NCBI RefSeq assembly: GCF_900343145.1
Contig: NZ_LT996886.1
Span: 1,922,001-1,986,000 of the forward strand
Source: Tessaracoccus timonensis
Lineage (GTDB): Bacteria; Actinomycetota; Actinomycetes; Propionibacteriales; Propionibacteriaceae
DNA length: 64,000 nt
Direction: 5' to 3'
Shown here: one piece after another, positions 18,079-29,347 of the stretch
How the letters are laid out: every line of letters begins with the position of its first letter
How positions within the stretch are numbered: the stretch's first letter is position 1
Translations under genes and position numbers: made by a program
The notes under the pieces: model-generated
What the model was told of the DNA's origin: nothing
What the model saw: only the letters and a program-made list of their open reading frames with translations
The model's database searches: none

Positions 18079-18495
18079 TCAGTAGTTGATGCGGACTCCC
18101 TTGGCGGACGCCTTGCCACCTGAACCTTGTCCATTGACGCTTACGATCTGCATCCTGTACTCGTGGTTGCCTTCGTGCCCGCGCCACGTGGAAGACGCAC
18201 CCTTGGTGCATCGAACCTCGTGATCGCCGAGCGATGTTGCCGGCAACCAATCCGAGTTCCACCTATGTGCACGGTAGGTCACCGTCGTTGCGCTGCACCC
18301 ATTGACATGCGTGAGCTTGATGGTTCCGGGGGACTTGTCGTTATCCCACCACTTCTGGGACCACCATCCGGGTCCTTGGTTGGAGTAGCTGAACGTGAAC
18401 GACCCAGATGACGCGAGAGCTGGCAGCGCCATGCTGCCCGCAAGAGCAACTGCGGCGACGAGGGTGGCGCCGACGCGCTTGTAGTTGGACTTCAT
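18079..18495 (-). CDS. Small secreted Trp-rich protein of unknown function
   Basis: A 138-aa protein with a clear signal peptide: KR-containing n-region, hydrophobic core and cleavage after ALPALA (residue 28). The mature part of 110 residues is rich in Trp and Gly (GPGWWSQKWWDNDKSPG) and has just two cysteines, which could form one disulfide. A GGAAAGG site precedes the ATG. The gene precedes an ABC ATPase and two membrane proteins and follows a LuxR-type regulator, an arrangement seen with secreted bacteriocins such as the lactococcin-972 type. The sequence does not show that family's signature, so the function is unknown. Confidence 0.8.
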   Translation of the reverse strand: MKSNYKRVGATLVAAVALAGSMALPALASSGSFTFSYSNQGPGWWSQKWWDNDKSPGTIKLTHVNGCSATTVTYRAHRWNSDWLPATSLGDHEVRCTKGASSTWRGHEGNHEYRMQIVSVNGQGSGGKASAKGVRINY

Positions 18496-18603
18496 TGTGA
18501 ACCTTTCCCTAGGCTGAGGAACCGGGCTGAGCGCTCGGTGAGAGACTACCTGCTCCCTGTTCTGCCTCGGTATCGGCCAAAAGCCGGAAGTTGAAGAGAA
18601 GGT

Positions 18604-18626
18604 GCTGCCGAGCGTCTCGTGGCAGC
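18604..18626 (-). terminator. Hairpin after the LuxR-type gene
   Basis: GCTGCC/GGCAGC arms with an 11-nt loop, followed on the minus strand by a pyrimidine tract (ACCTTCTCTTC), 14 nt past the regulator stop. It probably separates the regulator transcript from the secreted-protein operon. Confidence 0.5.
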
Positions 18627-18640
18627 TACGCGGTCCTGCG

Positions 18641-18862
18641 TCACTTGATCACGCCAGTTCGGAATCCCCACGCCACGGCCGCGGCCCTTGAATGGGAGTT
18701 CGTCTTGCGTAGGATCGTCTCGACGTGCGCCTTGACGGTTGAGCGAGCTAGAACCAGTTGGGAGGCAATCTCACCACTCCTGTACCCGTCTGCGATGAGT
18801 TGCAAAACTTCTTGCTCACGGCAGCTGAGGTGCTCATTCGTGCCAGACCTCTCGATCCCCAT
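18641..18862 (-). CDS. LuxR-type helix-turn-helix regulator, stand-alone
   Basis: A 73-aa protein consisting of little more than a LuxR/FixJ DNA-binding domain: [16 protein letters not shown], then [20 protein letters not shown] and a terminal [14 protein letters not shown]. No receiver or ligand domain is present. The ATG at 18862 is chosen for a perfect GGGAGG 5 nt upstream; an in-frame start further up exists without such a site. It lies upstream of the secreted-protein/ABC operon in the same direction and is the likely regulator of it. Confidence 0.82.
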   Translation of the reverse strand: MGIERSGTNEHLSCREQEVLQLIADGYRSGEIASQLVLARSTVKAHVETILRKTNSHSRAAAVAWGFRTGVIK

Positions 18863-19156
18863 GACGTCCTCCCAGCGGTTCCCAATCACCGGCACATGGC
18901 TCGGCTGCTCCGATGTGGTGCAGCCTGCATGCAGTGTAGGGTTCCCCCCGTCGGCGAGCAAGGGTGCTGTGCGATGTGGCTGTGCGATCGGCTGGCTGCA
19001 TTAGGCAGATCCACAGGCCTCTGGCACAATGAACGATGCACCTTTTTGTCTGGAGCCCTCTCTCATCCAGTCGGAAGGCCCTCGGTTTGCGGGAACTCGT
19101 GCCCCACACGTGCTCTCGCCGCCCCAAACTGCACAACAATAGGAGTATCCACCAAC

Positions 19157-19678
19157 GTGGCAACCAAAATTCGTCTGAAGCGCATGGGCAAGATCCGCTC
19201 GCCCCACTACCGCATCATCGTCATCGACGAGCGCAAGAAGCGCGACGGGCAGGCTATCGAGGAAATCGGCCTGTACCACCCCAAGAACGACCCGTCTGTG
19301 ATCCAGCTCGATTCGGAGCGCGCCCAGTACTGGCTCTCCGTCGGCGCACAGCCCACCGAGGCTGTCGTGGCCATCATGAAGCGTACGGGCGACTGGCAGA
19401 AGTTCACCGGCGACAAGTCGCCGTCGGGCATCGACCCGCAGCCGGAGCGTCGTGACCGCGAGGCTGAGTTCGCGAAGGCCCTCGCCGAGGATTCCGACGC
19501 CACCGCTCCCGCCATCACCAAGGCACAGGAGAAGAAGGCAGCCGAGGAAGCCGAGAAGAAGGCCGCGGAAGAGGCCGAACAGAAGGCTGCTGAGGAAGCC
19601 GCCGAGGCCGACGAGCCAGCCAAGGCCGACGAGGCTGAGGAAGCTCCGGCTGAGGGCGACGACAAGGCCGAGGCCTGA
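19157..19678 (+). CDS. rpsP: 30S ribosomal protein S16 with acidic-alanine tail
   Basis: The first ~90 residues are S16 ([20 protein letters not shown]). S16 is an assembly protein of the small subunit. A C-terminal extension of about 80 residues follows, built of KAAEEAE-like heptads rich in Ala, Glu and Lys, bringing the length to 173 aa against about 80-100 for the basic family. Such tails occur in several actinobacteria. The GTG start at 19157 has AGGAG upstream. First gene of the rpsP-khpA-rimM-trmD operon. Confidence 0.95.
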   Translation: MATKIRLKRMGKIRSPHYRIIVIDERKKRDGQAIEEIGLYHPKNDPSVIQLDSERAQYWLSVGAQPTEAVVAIMKRTGDWQKFTGDKSPSGIDPQPERRDREAEFAKALAEDSDATAPAITKAQEKKAAEEAEKKAAEEAEQKAAEEAAEADEPAKADEAEEAPAEGDDKAEA

Positions 19679-19680
19679 TC

Positions 19681-19929
19681 GTGCTAGCTGACGCTCTCGA
19701 ACACCTCGTCGCAGGCATCGTCACGAATCCCGACGATGTCTCCGTGCGTGACAAGGACCTCCGCCGCGGGCGGCTGCTCGAGGTTCGTGTCCACCCCGAC
19801 GACGTGGGCAAGGTGATCGGTCGCCAGGGGCGCACTGCGCAGGCACTGCGTACCGTGATAGGCGCATTGGCTGGGCAGGAGCAGGTGCGGATCGACTTCG
19901 TCGACACCGACCGCCCCCGCCGCCGCTAA
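19681..19929 (+). CDS. khpA: KH-domain RNA-binding protein KhpA
   Basis: An 82-aa single KH domain protein (VHPDDVGKVIGRQGRTAQALR contains the GxxG loop, GRQG). KhpA-type proteins bind RNA and, in Gram-positive bacteria, partner with KhpB/Jag. The GTG start lies 2 bp after rpsP, and the stop overlaps the rimM start as TAATG. The position between rpsP and rimM is the usual one. Confidence 0.93.
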   Translation: MLADALEHLVAGIVTNPDDVSVRDKDLRRGRLLEVRVHPDDVGKVIGRQGRTAQALRTVIGALAGQEQVRIDFVDTDRPRRR

Positions 19930-20441
19930 TGAACGTCGAGGTCATCGTCGGGAAGGTCGGGCGCGCCCACGGAATTCGTGGCGACGTCTTCATCGACGTG
20001 ACCACCGATGAGCCGAAGCGCCGCTTCACTATAGGGGCACAGCTGAGGCTCGACGATGGCACCCAACTGGAGGTGGTCTCCGTGCGCAAGCACGGGGGTC
20101 GCCTCCTTGTTGCGTTCACGGGCCTGCAAGACCGCACCGCCGTCGAGCAGCTTACCGGGCGCCAGCTCTTCGCCGACGTGCCGAGCGACGAGCAACCCAG
20201 CGGCCATAACGAATACTTCGACCGTCAACTCGTCGGCCTGGAAGTGCGCTCGGCCGCGGGGTCACCGTCGGGAACCATCGTGGGCGTGCAGCACATGCCT
20301 GCGCAGGATCTCCTAGTGATTGACGTCGACGGCGACGAGCGTCTGGTTCCCTTCGTGGAGGCGCTGGTTCCCAGCGTGAACCTGGAGGAGGGCTTCGTGC
20401 AGCTCGCCGACATCGGTGGGCTCTTGGAGGACGTCGAGTGA
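19929..20441 (+). CDS. rimM: Ribosome maturation factor RimM
   Basis: The 170-aa 30S assembly factor binds S19 and helps 16S 3' domain maturation. The N-terminal RimM barrel starts [18 protein letters not shown], and the C-terminal PRC-barrel part contains [18 protein letters not shown] and [12 protein letters not shown]. It overlaps khpA by one base and trmD by 4 bp, so the operon is translationally coupled. Confidence 0.94.
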   Translation: MNVEVIVGKVGRAHGIRGDVFIDVTTDEPKRRFTIGAQLRLDDGTQLEVVSVRKHGGRLLVAFTGLQDRTAVEQLTGRQLFADVPSDEQPSGHNEYFDRQLVGLEVRSAAGSPSGTIVGVQHMPAQDLLVIDVDGDERLVPFVEALVPSVNLEEGFVQLADIGGLLEDVE

Positions 20442-21136
20442 AGATCGACGTCATCACCACCTTCCCCGATTACTTCGCGCCCCTGCAGCTCAGCCTGATG
20501 GGCAAGGCGATTGAATCGGGGCTCATCGAGCTTGGCGTACACGATTTACGCCAGTGGACCTACGATCGCCATCACACCACCGACGACACCCCGTACGGCG
20601 GCGGTGCGGGCATGGTCATGAAACCCGAGCCGTGGGGCGAAGCCCTTGACCACGTCGAGGCGTCGTCGCCGGCGCAACCCACCGTCGTGATTCCCACGCC
20701 GGCTGGCACTCGCTTCACGCAGAGCGACGCCTACGAGCTCGCATCCAAACCGCATCTCGTGTTTGCCTGCGGTCGGTACGAGGGCATCGATCAGCGCGTG
20801 ATCGACCACTGCCACGCGCACTACGACACGCGTGAACTGAGCCTCGGCGATTACGTACTCAACGGGGGAGAGGTGGCCGTGCTTGCGATGACAGAGGCCA
20901 TCGTGCGACTCATCCCGGGTGTGATCGGCAACCCAGAGTCGCTACGCGAAGAAAGCCACTCCGACGACAACGACCGTCTGCTGGAATACCCGAACTACAC
21001 CAAGCCTCCGAGCTGGCGCGGGCGAGCAGTTCCCGACGTGCTCCTGTCCGGTAACCACGGGCTCATCGCGCAGTGGCGCAGGGCACAATCGGAGGCAAGG
21101 ACGAGGCAGCGTCGCCCTGATCTCATGGGCGACTGA
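20438..21136 (+). CDS. trmD: tRNA (guanine-N1)-methyltransferase TrmD
   Basis: This 232-aa SPOUT methyltransferase makes m1G37 in tRNAs with CNN anticodons, preventing frameshifting. Family features visible include [13 protein letters not shown], the [17 protein letters not shown] loop, [13 protein letters not shown] and [11 protein letters not shown] in the trefoil knot. The GTG start overlaps rimM. In most actinobacteria rplS follows directly; here sdhCAB intervenes. Confidence 0.95.
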   Translation: MKIDVITTFPDYFAPLQLSLMGKAIESGLIELGVHDLRQWTYDRHHTTDDTPYGGGAGMVMKPEPWGEALDHVEASSPAQPTVVIPTPAGTRFTQSDAYELASKPHLVFACGRYEGIDQRVIDHCHAHYDTRELSLGDYVLNGGEVAVLAMTEAIVRLIPGVIGNPESLREESHSDDNDRLLEYPNYTKPPSWRGRAVPDVLLSGNHGLIAQWRRAQSEARTRQRRPDLMGD

Positions 21137-21279
21137 CGGCTGACCTGCCCTTTCGCATCCACCCGTATTACGCAAGCCGCAAATATCGAAAATGCCCTAG
21201 TCGTAGACCAAATTAAGAACTTGGCGCAATACCGACCCCGAGCGCACGAACGGGCAGGAACTTAGCTACAGTACGGTGC

Positions 21280-21996
21280 GTGACGACAACAATGACTATT
21301 CATCAGCGGGCAGCTCGCTCGACTGTGGTCAAGAAGTTCACCATGGCGGTGACCGGCTTGATCATGATCGGCTTCCTGCTCATGCACATGTATGGCAACT
21401 TGAAGATGTTCCTGAGCACGGACGCCTTCGACCACTACGCACACTGGCTCAAGGGTGCCGACGGCGTTGAGGACATGATGTACCCCATTCTCCCGAATGG
21501 CACGTTCATCTGGGTCTTCCGCGCCGTGATGGTGCTCGTGATCGTGCTCCACTTCATGAGCGCGTTCTCCCTGTGGAGCATCTCCTCGAAGGCGTCTGGC
21601 CGCGGCTACCAGCACACCACGCGGATTTCGCAGACCTACTCCGCGCGTACCATGCGCTGGGGTGGCGTGATCGTGCTCGTGGGCCTCATCGTCCACCTGC
21701 TGCAGTTCACGATCATCCCGACGACGTTCCACGGCGGCCCCATCGACGCACCGCACGTCATGGTGGTGCACGCCTTCCAGCAGGTGTGGTTCGTCGCCAT
21801 GTACGCGTTCTGGATGATCCTGGTGTGTATGCACGTGCGTCATGGCTTCTGGAGCGCGTTCGCGACGCTGGGCCTCAACCTGTCGCCCCGCTCACGCGCC
21901 ATCCTGAACGGCCTGGCGATCTTCGTCGCGGTGCTCCTCTACATCGGCTTCATGGCCATGCCGCTGGCCGTGGCCTTCGGACTGATTGGTGCGTGA
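21280..21996 (+). CDS. sdhC: Succinate dehydrogenase cytochrome b subunit
   Basis: A 238-aa membrane protein of the cytochrome b558 type with five membrane helices. Conserved helix histidines are visible in LLMHMYGN, VLHFMSAF, LIVHLLQF, VVHAFQQV and MHVRHGFW, matching di-haem ligation by a single anchor subunit. It carries electrons to or from the menaquinone pool for the SdhAB head. The GTG at 21280 follows a 143-bp gap after trmD that must hold the promoter. Confidence 0.93.
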   Translation: MTTTMTIHQRAARSTVVKKFTMAVTGLIMIGFLLMHMYGNLKMFLSTDAFDHYAHWLKGADGVEDMMYPILPNGTFIWVFRAVMVLVIVLHFMSAFSLWSISSKASGRGYQHTTRISQTYSARTMRWGGVIVLVGLIVHLLQFTIIPTTFHGGPIDAPHVMVVHAFQQVWFVAMYAFWMILVCMHVRHGFWSAFATLGLNLSPRSRAILNGLAIFVAVLLYIGFMAMPLAVAFGLIGA

Positions 21997-22002
21997 TTAG
22001 CA

Positions 22003-23993
<1,991 letters not shown>

Positions 23994-23997
<4 letters not shown>

Positions 23998-24743
23998 AAC
24001 TGAAGCTACGTATCTGGCGTCAGGCCTCCAAGAATGCTCAGGGCAGCATGGTGGAGTACCACCTCGACGGCGTGTCCGAGGACATGTCCTTCCTCGAGAT
24101 GCTCGACATGCTCAATGAGCAGCTGACGGAGAAGAACGAAGAGCCTGTTGCGTTCGACCACGACTGCCGCGAAGGCATCTGTGGCATGTGTTCTCTGGTC
24201 ATCAACGGTGTCGCTCACGGCCCCGAGGTGACCACCACCTGTCAGCTCCACATGCGCTCCTTCTCCGACGGTGCCACCATCGACATCGAGCCTTGGCAGG
24301 CCGGGCCGTTCCCGGTCATCAAGGATCTCGTCGTCGACCGCACTTCGCTCGACCGCATCATTGCCGCCGGCGGCTATGTGTCGTCGAACACCGGTTCCGC
24401 TCCCGACGCGCACGCCACCCCGGCGCCGAAGCGCGAGGCGGACACCGCGTTCGACAACGCAACCTGCATCGGCTGTGGTGCCTGTGTGGCGGCGTGCCCG
24501 AACAGCTCGGCCATGCTCTTCACTTCGGCGAAGATCTCCCACCTGGCGCTGCTCCCGCAGGGCCAGCCGGAGCGCTACCGCCGCGTGAAGTCCATGGTGG
24601 CCCAGCACGACGAGGAGGGCTTCGGCAACTGCACCAACATTGGTGAGTGCGCCGCGGTCTGCCCGAAGGGCATCCCGCTGGAGTCCATCTCCCGCCTGAA
24701 CCGCGACCTCATGAAGGCGATGTTCAAGGGCGACGGCAAGTAA
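23994..24743 (+). CDS. sdhB: Succinate dehydrogenase iron-sulfur subunit
   Basis: The 249-aa electron-transfer subunit has an N-terminal [2Fe-2S] domain with [16 protein letters not shown] and a C-terminal domain with [12 protein letters not shown] plus later cysteines ([16 protein letters not shown]). The GTG start overlaps the sdhA stop by 4 bp. It is the last gene of sdhCAB and is followed by a strong terminator. Confidence 0.95.
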
Positions 24744-24757
24744 GCAAACCGCAAGGG

Positions 24758-24792
24758 AAGGTGCGGCGGGCTGGCGCAGCCTGCCGCACCTT
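24758..24792 (+). terminator. Terminator of sdhCAB
   Basis: AAGGTGCGGC (24758-24767) pairs with GCCGCACCTT (24783-24792), with further short pairing inside the loop, 14 nt after the sdhB stop and followed by TTCGC. Confidence 0.8.
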
Positions 24793-24876
24793 TCGCATGC
24801 GTGCCCACGTCGTCGGGCACCCTCCCGCTGGCGCGGACCCCGTCGGGTATCTCGAGGCCTCGCTTTTCCCCGCCGG

Positions 24877-24919
24877 GCAGGTGCAACCTGTGCGGCAACT
24901 GAGCGGATCATGTGTCACC
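24877..24919 (-). repeat. Dispersed repeat family 2, copy A
   Basis: Read on the minus strand these 43 bases match 46326-46368 with one mismatch. The element ends in GGTGACACATG and GTTGCACCTGC, so the two ends are themselves loosely inverted (GGTG/CACC). No gene is encoded in it. Confidence 0.85.
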
Positions 24920-24947
24920 AGCTTCCCGACGGTGCCTCGTCGCGGCT

Positions 24948-24999
24948 AGGCAGGTGACATCTGTTCCGGGACAGAGCCGCACAGGTTACGTCTGCCTGG
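24948..24999 (+). repeat. Dispersed repeat family 2, copy B
   Basis: A more diverged copy in the opposite orientation to copy A, sharing GGCAGGTGACA and GAGCCGCACAGGTTA; its nearest relative is 46259-46309. Copies A and B are about 30 bp apart in head-to-head arrangement, between sdhB and rplS. Confidence 0.75.
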
Positions 25000-25179
25000 A
25001 GCGAGGGGACGCGGCAGCGAACGCCGGCTCGATTTCCGGATGCGACGGGGATCTGGCAAGATTGCTCCTTGGCGCCAGCAGGCGTCTGGTGACGTGGTGG
25101 CTCCTGCCGTAGGGGGACCGTCCAGCACGTTGCGACGAACTACTACCGCGGTGACCTGCGGCACTGACGAGGAACGAAC
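25000..25179 (+). promoter_or_regulatory. Promoter and 5' leader region of rplS
   Basis: These 180 bases between the repeats and rplS must contain the rplS promoter, since a terminator closes sdhCAB. The stretch can fold into GC-rich stems (for example GCCAGCAGGCGTCTGG around 25073-25088), and L19 leaders are autoregulated in some phyla, but I cannot match a known leader motif here. Confidence 0.35.
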
Positions 25180-25530
25180 ATGACGAACCCCATCATCAAA
25201 GAGCTCGACAAGCAGTCGCTGCGCGACGACATCCCCGAGTTCCGCGCCGGCGACTCCGTGAAGGTTCACGTGAAGGTCGTGGAAGGCAACCGCTCCCGTG
25301 TCCAGGTGTTCGCGGGCACCGTGATCGCCAAGAACGCCGGCGGCATCCAGGAAGCATTCACCGTCCGCAAGGTGAGCTTCGGCGTTGGTGTTGAGCGTAC
25401 CTTCCCGCTGCACAGCCCCATCATCGACAAGATCGAGGTCGAGCGTCACGGCGACGTGCGTCGCGCCAAGCTGTACTACCTCCGCGGGCTCCGCGGCAAG
25501 GCAGCCAAGATCAAGGAAAAGCGCGCCTGA
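25180..25530 (+). CDS. rplS: 50S ribosomal protein L19
   Basis: A 116-aa L19, located at the 30S-50S interface. Family sequence includes [40 protein letters not shown] and [31 protein letters not shown] precedes the ATG. It normally follows trmD directly; here it has its own leader behind sdhCAB. Confidence 0.97.
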   Translation: MTNPIIKELDKQSLRDDIPEFRAGDSVKVHVKVVEGNRSRVQVFAGTVIAKNAGGIQEAFTVRKVSFGVGVERTFPLHSPIIDKIEVERHGDVRRAKLYYLRGLRGKAAKIKEKRA

Positions 25531-25611
25531 GCGAATCAGCGCTTCTCATACCTTCGAAGGCCATCGGGTGTTGTCCCGGTGGCCTTCGCCATTCCCGGTA
25601 GAGTGTGCGGA

Positions 25612-26406
25612 GTGAATGAACAGCCGAACACCGAAACACCCGAGGACGTCGACGCCCCCAGTGAGCGTCCAACCTTCGGGCGGCGTGTGCTCGGTTGGCT
25701 CGGCGAGGGCGCCATCATCGTTGTGGGGGCCATCGTCATCGCCGTGCTGCTGCGAACCTTCATCGGGCAAATGTTCGTCATCCCTTCTGGTTCTATGCAG
25801 AACACCATCGACGTCGGCGACCGCGTATTTGTCAGTAAGCTCGGCGGATTCCAGCGCGGCGACGTCGTCGTTTTCGAAGACCCGGATCACTGGCTCGGCA
25901 CCACACAAGCGCCAGACCCCGGCCCGCTGCAGCGCGGGCTGGAATTCGTCGGGTTAGTTCCCACCAGCGGTACGGAGCACCTCATCAAGCGGGTTATTGG
26001 AATGCCGGGCGATCATGTGCGGCTCAACGATGAAGGGAAGATCGAGGTCAACGGCCAAGCCCTCGACGAAACCCCATACCTGTTCGCAGAGAACGGTGTT
26101 CAGGTGGAGCCTGCGACGGTGCCTTTCGACATCGTGGTGCCTGCCGGACATATTTTTGTGATGGGAGATCACCGCAACGCATCTGGTGATTCACGTTGCC
26201 GACTCGCGAATGTGAAACAGGGCGAGCCGCAAGGCATGGCGGCGTTCATCCCGGTTGACAAGGTCGTCGGCTCCGCCGTCGCCATCGTTGCGCCACTCGA
26301 TCGGCTCTCCACGTTCGTCGTGCCTGAAACATTCGCGAGCGTCCCCGACCCTGCCGAACCTGCGCCCGACAAGCCTGTGCTGCACCACGTCGAACCGGGC
26401 TGCTGA
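25612..26406 (+). CDS. lepB: Signal peptidase I
   Basis: This 264-aa membrane protease removes signal peptides from Sec and Tat substrates on the outer face of the membrane. One N-terminal membrane segment (AIIVVGAIVIAVLLRTFI) is followed by the catalytic Ser in IPSGSMQNTI and the general-base Lys in HLIKRVIGMPGD; the box MGDHRNASGDSR follows. The GTG at 25612 is preferred because upstream in-frame codons overlap the region just after rplS. It overlaps rnhB by one base. Confidence 0.94.
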   Translation: MNEQPNTETPEDVDAPSERPTFGRRVLGWLGEGAIIVVGAIVIAVLLRTFIGQMFVIPSGSMQNTIDVGDRVFVSKLGGFQRGDVVVFEDPDHWLGTTQAPDPGPLQRGLEFVGLVPTSGTEHLIKRVIGMPGDHVRLNDEGKIEVNGQALDETPYLFAENGVQVEPATVPFDIVVPAGHIFVMGDHRNASGDSRCRLANVKQGEPQGMAAFIPVDKVVGSAVAIVAPLDRLSTFVVPETFASVPDPAEPAPDKPVLHHVEPGC

Positions 26407-27050
26407 TGGTCCGACTCGGGCAGGGCAACTACGCCTACGAGCGCGCACTGCTCCGCAGCGGGCTCGGGCCGGTGGCTGGAGTCGACGAGGCCGGCCGCGG
26501 TGCGAGCGCCGGGCCACTGGTGGCGGCAGCCGTGATTCTCGATCCATCCCGTCCCATCCCTGATCTCGACGACTCGAAGGCGCTCACCCCAGCCAAGCGC
26601 GAACGACTCCTAGAAGAGATCCGACGAAGCTCCCTCGCCGTCGCGGTGGCCGAGGTGAGCCCGGAGCAATGCGATGCGCTGGGCATGCATGAAGCCGACA
26701 TTCAGGCGCTCCGCAGGGCCGTGAGCAAGCTCGACGTACGCCCGGGATTCGTACTCACCGACGGATTTCCCGTCGACGGCCTGGACGTGCCGGGCCTGGC
26801 GATGTGGAAGGGCGACAAAGTATCCGCCTGCGTGAGTGCAGCGTCGGTGGTAGCGAAGGTGACGAGAGACCGCATCATGGCGGATTTCGCACAGGAGTTT
26901 CCAGAATACGGTTTTGAGATCCATAAGGGATACAACACGGCGCGGCACCAGGCCGCACTTGTCGAGTATGGTCCGACGCGAATCCACCGCTGGTGTTTCG
27001 CCAACGTTCGTGCCGCCCATAGCAGCCGCGCCACGGCCCCAGTACAGTGA
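26406..27050 (+). CDS. rnhB: Ribonuclease HII
   Basis: A 214-aa type 2 RNase H that cuts RNA in RNA-DNA hybrids and single ribonucleotides in DNA. The catalytic acidic motif VAGVDEAGRGASAGPLV is near residue 22, DDSKALTPAKR follows, and SAASVVAKVTRDRIM and HKGYNTARHQAAL are further family blocks. It starts within the lepB stop codon region, so the two are coupled. Confidence 0.94.
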   Translation: MVRLGQGNYAYERALLRSGLGPVAGVDEAGRGASAGPLVAAAVILDPSRPIPDLDDSKALTPAKRERLLEEIRRSSLAVAVAEVSPEQCDALGMHEADIQALRRAVSKLDVRPGFVLTDGFPVDGLDVPGLAMWKGDKVSACVSAASVVAKVTRDRIMADFAQEFPEYGFEIHKGYNTARHQAALVEYGPTRIHRWCFANVRAAHSSRATAPVQ

Positions 27051-27056
27051 GGAACC

Positions 27057-27365
27057 ATGAACTCCGAGGACCTTGATGAGTACGAGTCGAAGCTCGAGTT
27101 GGACCTGTACCGCGAGTACAAGGACGTCGTAGGAATCTTCACCTACGCGGTGGAGACAGAGCGGCGCTTCTACCTCTGCAACGCCGTCGACTTGAAGGTC
27201 CGCACGGAGGGCGGCGACGTGTACTACGAGGTGTCGATGGGAGACGCCTGGGTGTGGGACATGTACCGCCCCGCACGGTTTGTGAAGTCTGCCAAGGTGC
27301 TCACCTTCCGGGACGTCTCGATCGAGGAGATCGCGCACTCGGACCTGGAGGTGCCGAAGCCGTAA
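27057..27365 (+). CDS. DUF2469 family protein
   Basis: A 102-aa acidic protein beginning MNSEDLDEYESKLELDLYRE. The family is small, actinobacteria-specific and consistently placed between rnhB and yraN. No catalytic motif or membrane segment is visible and its function is unknown. Confidence 0.9.
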   Translation: MNSEDLDEYESKLELDLYREYKDVVGIFTYAVETERRFYLCNAVDLKVRTEGGDVYYEVSMGDAWVWDMYRPARFVKSAKVLTFRDVSIEEIAHSDLEVPKP

Positions 27366-27448
27366 TTTTTCCCATTCAGGCAAATTCACCCTGTGGAAAA
27401 CGGGCGTGAGGGGTGCCGAGTTGCCTATCACATAGGTGGAGGTGACTT

Positions 27449-27823
27449 ATGGTTCGTTTGGGAAAGGCGTCCAGGGCTCTCGGCTCATACGGTGAGGGAG
27501 TCGCGGCGCAGTATTTGCAGTCGAATGGGTTCCAGGTGCTCGAGCGTAATTGGCGCTGTGAGCATGGAGAACTCGACATCGTGGCGTATGAGCCATCCGA
27601 ACGCGTCGTGGTGATCGTCGAAGTGAAAACCCGCTCAGGCAGCGGTTTTGGTGCCCCCATTGAGGCGGTAACGCCGACGAAGGCTCGACGGCTGTACCAG
27701 CTGGCGCACATGTGGCTGGACGCCCATGAGGCGGGTGGTTCCAAGATCCGCGTGGATGCCATTGGGGTATTGCTGGGTGGCAAGGTGCCTGAGATTACGC
27801 ACATTCGGGGAGTTGCCGCATGA
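27449..27823 (+). CDS. YraN-family (UPF0102) endonuclease-like protein
   Basis: A 124-aa protein of the restriction-endonuclease-like fold: YGEGVAAQYLQSNG, RNWRCEHGELDIVA with the catalytic-type Glu/Asp, and VVIVEVKTRSGSGFG. The family resembles Holliday-junction resolvases, but no firm activity is established. It overlaps comM by 4 bp (ATGA). Confidence 0.9.
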   Translation: MVRLGKASRALGSYGEGVAAQYLQSNGFQVLERNWRCEHGELDIVAYEPSERVVVIVEVKTRSGSGFGAPIEAVTPTKARRLYQLAHMWLDAHEAGGSKIRVDAIGVLLGGKVPEITHIRGVAA

Positions 27824-29346
27824 GCACGACGGCGTGGTGCATCGCCCTGCAGGGGCTGGAAGGCACGAAAGTAGAAATCGAGGCGGCCACCACCATGAAC
27901 ATCCCCAAGACGGTGTTCGTCGGGTTGCCAGATACGTCGCTGAACGAAGCGAAAGAACGCGTCAAACATGGGGTGCGAGCCACCGGAAAGAAATGGCCCG
28001 ACGGCATGCTCACCGTCAATCTCTCCCCGGGTTCGGTGCCTAAGCACGGCACGCACTTCGACGTGGCCATTGCCGTGGCGGTGATGGCCGTCGATCCGAA
28101 GAATGAGGTGCGCACCGAGCTGCTTGCGGCCACCGTGATGTTCGGTGAACTGGGGCTAGACGGGCGAGTTCGCCCTGTGCGCGGCATCATTCCCTTGCTG
28201 CTTGCCGCGTCGAAACAGGGGTTCGCCAACGCCATCGTCCCGGCCACACAGCTCTCGGAAGCCGAGCTTGTCCCAGGTATTACGGTGTGGGGAGTGGAGC
28301 ACCTGGGCGAAGTGCTTGGCGTGCTCGCCGGCAATCCGACGATGCACCCCACCCCGCCATTGGCATCGTCCTCCGACACCCGCGCGCTGGTCCCCGATCT
28401 CTCCGACGTGCAGGGCCATGAGGACGGGAAATTTGCTCTCGAAGTGGCGGCTGCCGGCCGTCATCACCTGTTCCTGCATGGCCCACCGGGGGTGGGGAAG
28501 ACGATGCTCGCGTCGCGGTTGACGTCGATCCTTCCTCCGCTCACACCGGACGAAGCCATCGAGGTGTCGGCGTTGCACTCCTTGGCCGGAGAACGCCTCA
28601 CGGAGGGGCTCATCACCCGCCCGCCGTACCAAGACCCGCACCACACCGCGAGCCGGCAGAGCCTCGTCGGGGGAGGTGGCAGGGAAATCCGCCCTGGCGC
28701 CGTGAGTCTGGCCCACCTCGGAGTGCTGTTCTTGGACGAGGGGCCAGAGTTTGGGCAGAAAACGCTGGAGTCACTGCGCGTACCGCTTGAGAACGGGTAC
28801 GTCAGCATCGGTCGGGCCATGCACCAGGTGCAGTTCCCGGCCCGGTTTCAGTTGGTGCTCGCAGCGAATCCGTGCCCGTGCGGGTATTCCGGCGTCGTGG
28901 GCAAGGAGTGCTCGTGTCCACCGTTTCGAGTTCGGCAATACCAAGACAGGCTGAGCGGCCCCATCCTCGACAGAGTCGACATCCTGCATCGCATGCCAGC
29001 GGTGAGTCGGTTCATGGAGATCAACCAACCACCGTCGGAGACGAGCGCCGTCGTGCTCGAGCGTGTGCTGGAAGCGAGGCAACGCCAACGGCACCGGCTT
29101 CGCGACACCCCGTGGGCCACCAATAGCCAGGTGTCGGGTTCCTTCCTGCGCAAGAAACTACCGCTGCCAGATACGGCGCTCATCAACAGGGCGCTCGCGC
29201 GAGGCACCCTCAGCGCTCGCGGAGTCGACAAGGTGCTCCGCGTCGCCTGGACGCTCGCTGATCTCGCGGGCAACGACGTCGTTACCGACACCGAGCTCGG
29301 CGCTGCCATGCAGCTGCGTCTCGGCGAATCTGCAAAGGCGGCCTGA
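27820..29346 (+). CDS. comM: YifB/ComM-family Mg-chelatase-like AAA+ ATPase
   Basis: A 508-aa protein with an N-terminal Lon-protease-like domain and an AAA+ module (Walker A HGPPGVGKTMLASRL). The Walker B region reads LFLDEGPEF where the family usually has DEAPEF, and a C-terminal Mg-chelatase domain follows (AANPCPCGYSG, CSCPP). ComM is a hexameric helicase promoting branch migration during natural transformation in Vibrio. It sits beside dprA, the usual association. Confidence 0.9.
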   Translation: MSTTAWCIALQGLEGTKVEIEAATTMNIPKTVFVGLPDTSLNEAKERVKHGVRATGKKWPDGMLTVNLSPGSVPKHGTHFDVAIAVAVMAVDPKNEVRTELLAATVMFGELGLDGRVRPVRGIIPLLLAASKQGFANAIVPATQLSEAELVPGITVWGVEHLGEVLGVLAGNPTMHPTPPLASSSDTRALVPDLSDVQGHEDGKFALEVAAAGRHHLFLHGPPGVGKTMLASRLTSILPPLTPDEAIEVSALHSLAGERLTEGLITRPPYQDPHHTASRQSLVGGGGREIRPGAVSLAHLGVLFLDEGPEFGQKTLESLRVPLENGYVSIGRAMHQVQFPARFQLVLAANPCPCGYSGVVGKECSCPPFRVRQYQDRLSGPILDRVDILHRMPAVSRFMEINQPPSETSAVVLERVLEARQRQRHRLRDTPWATNSQVSGSFLRKKLPLPDTALINRALARGTLSARGVDKVLRVAWTLADLAGNDVVTDTELGAAMQLRLGESAKAA

Positions 29347-29347
29347 C

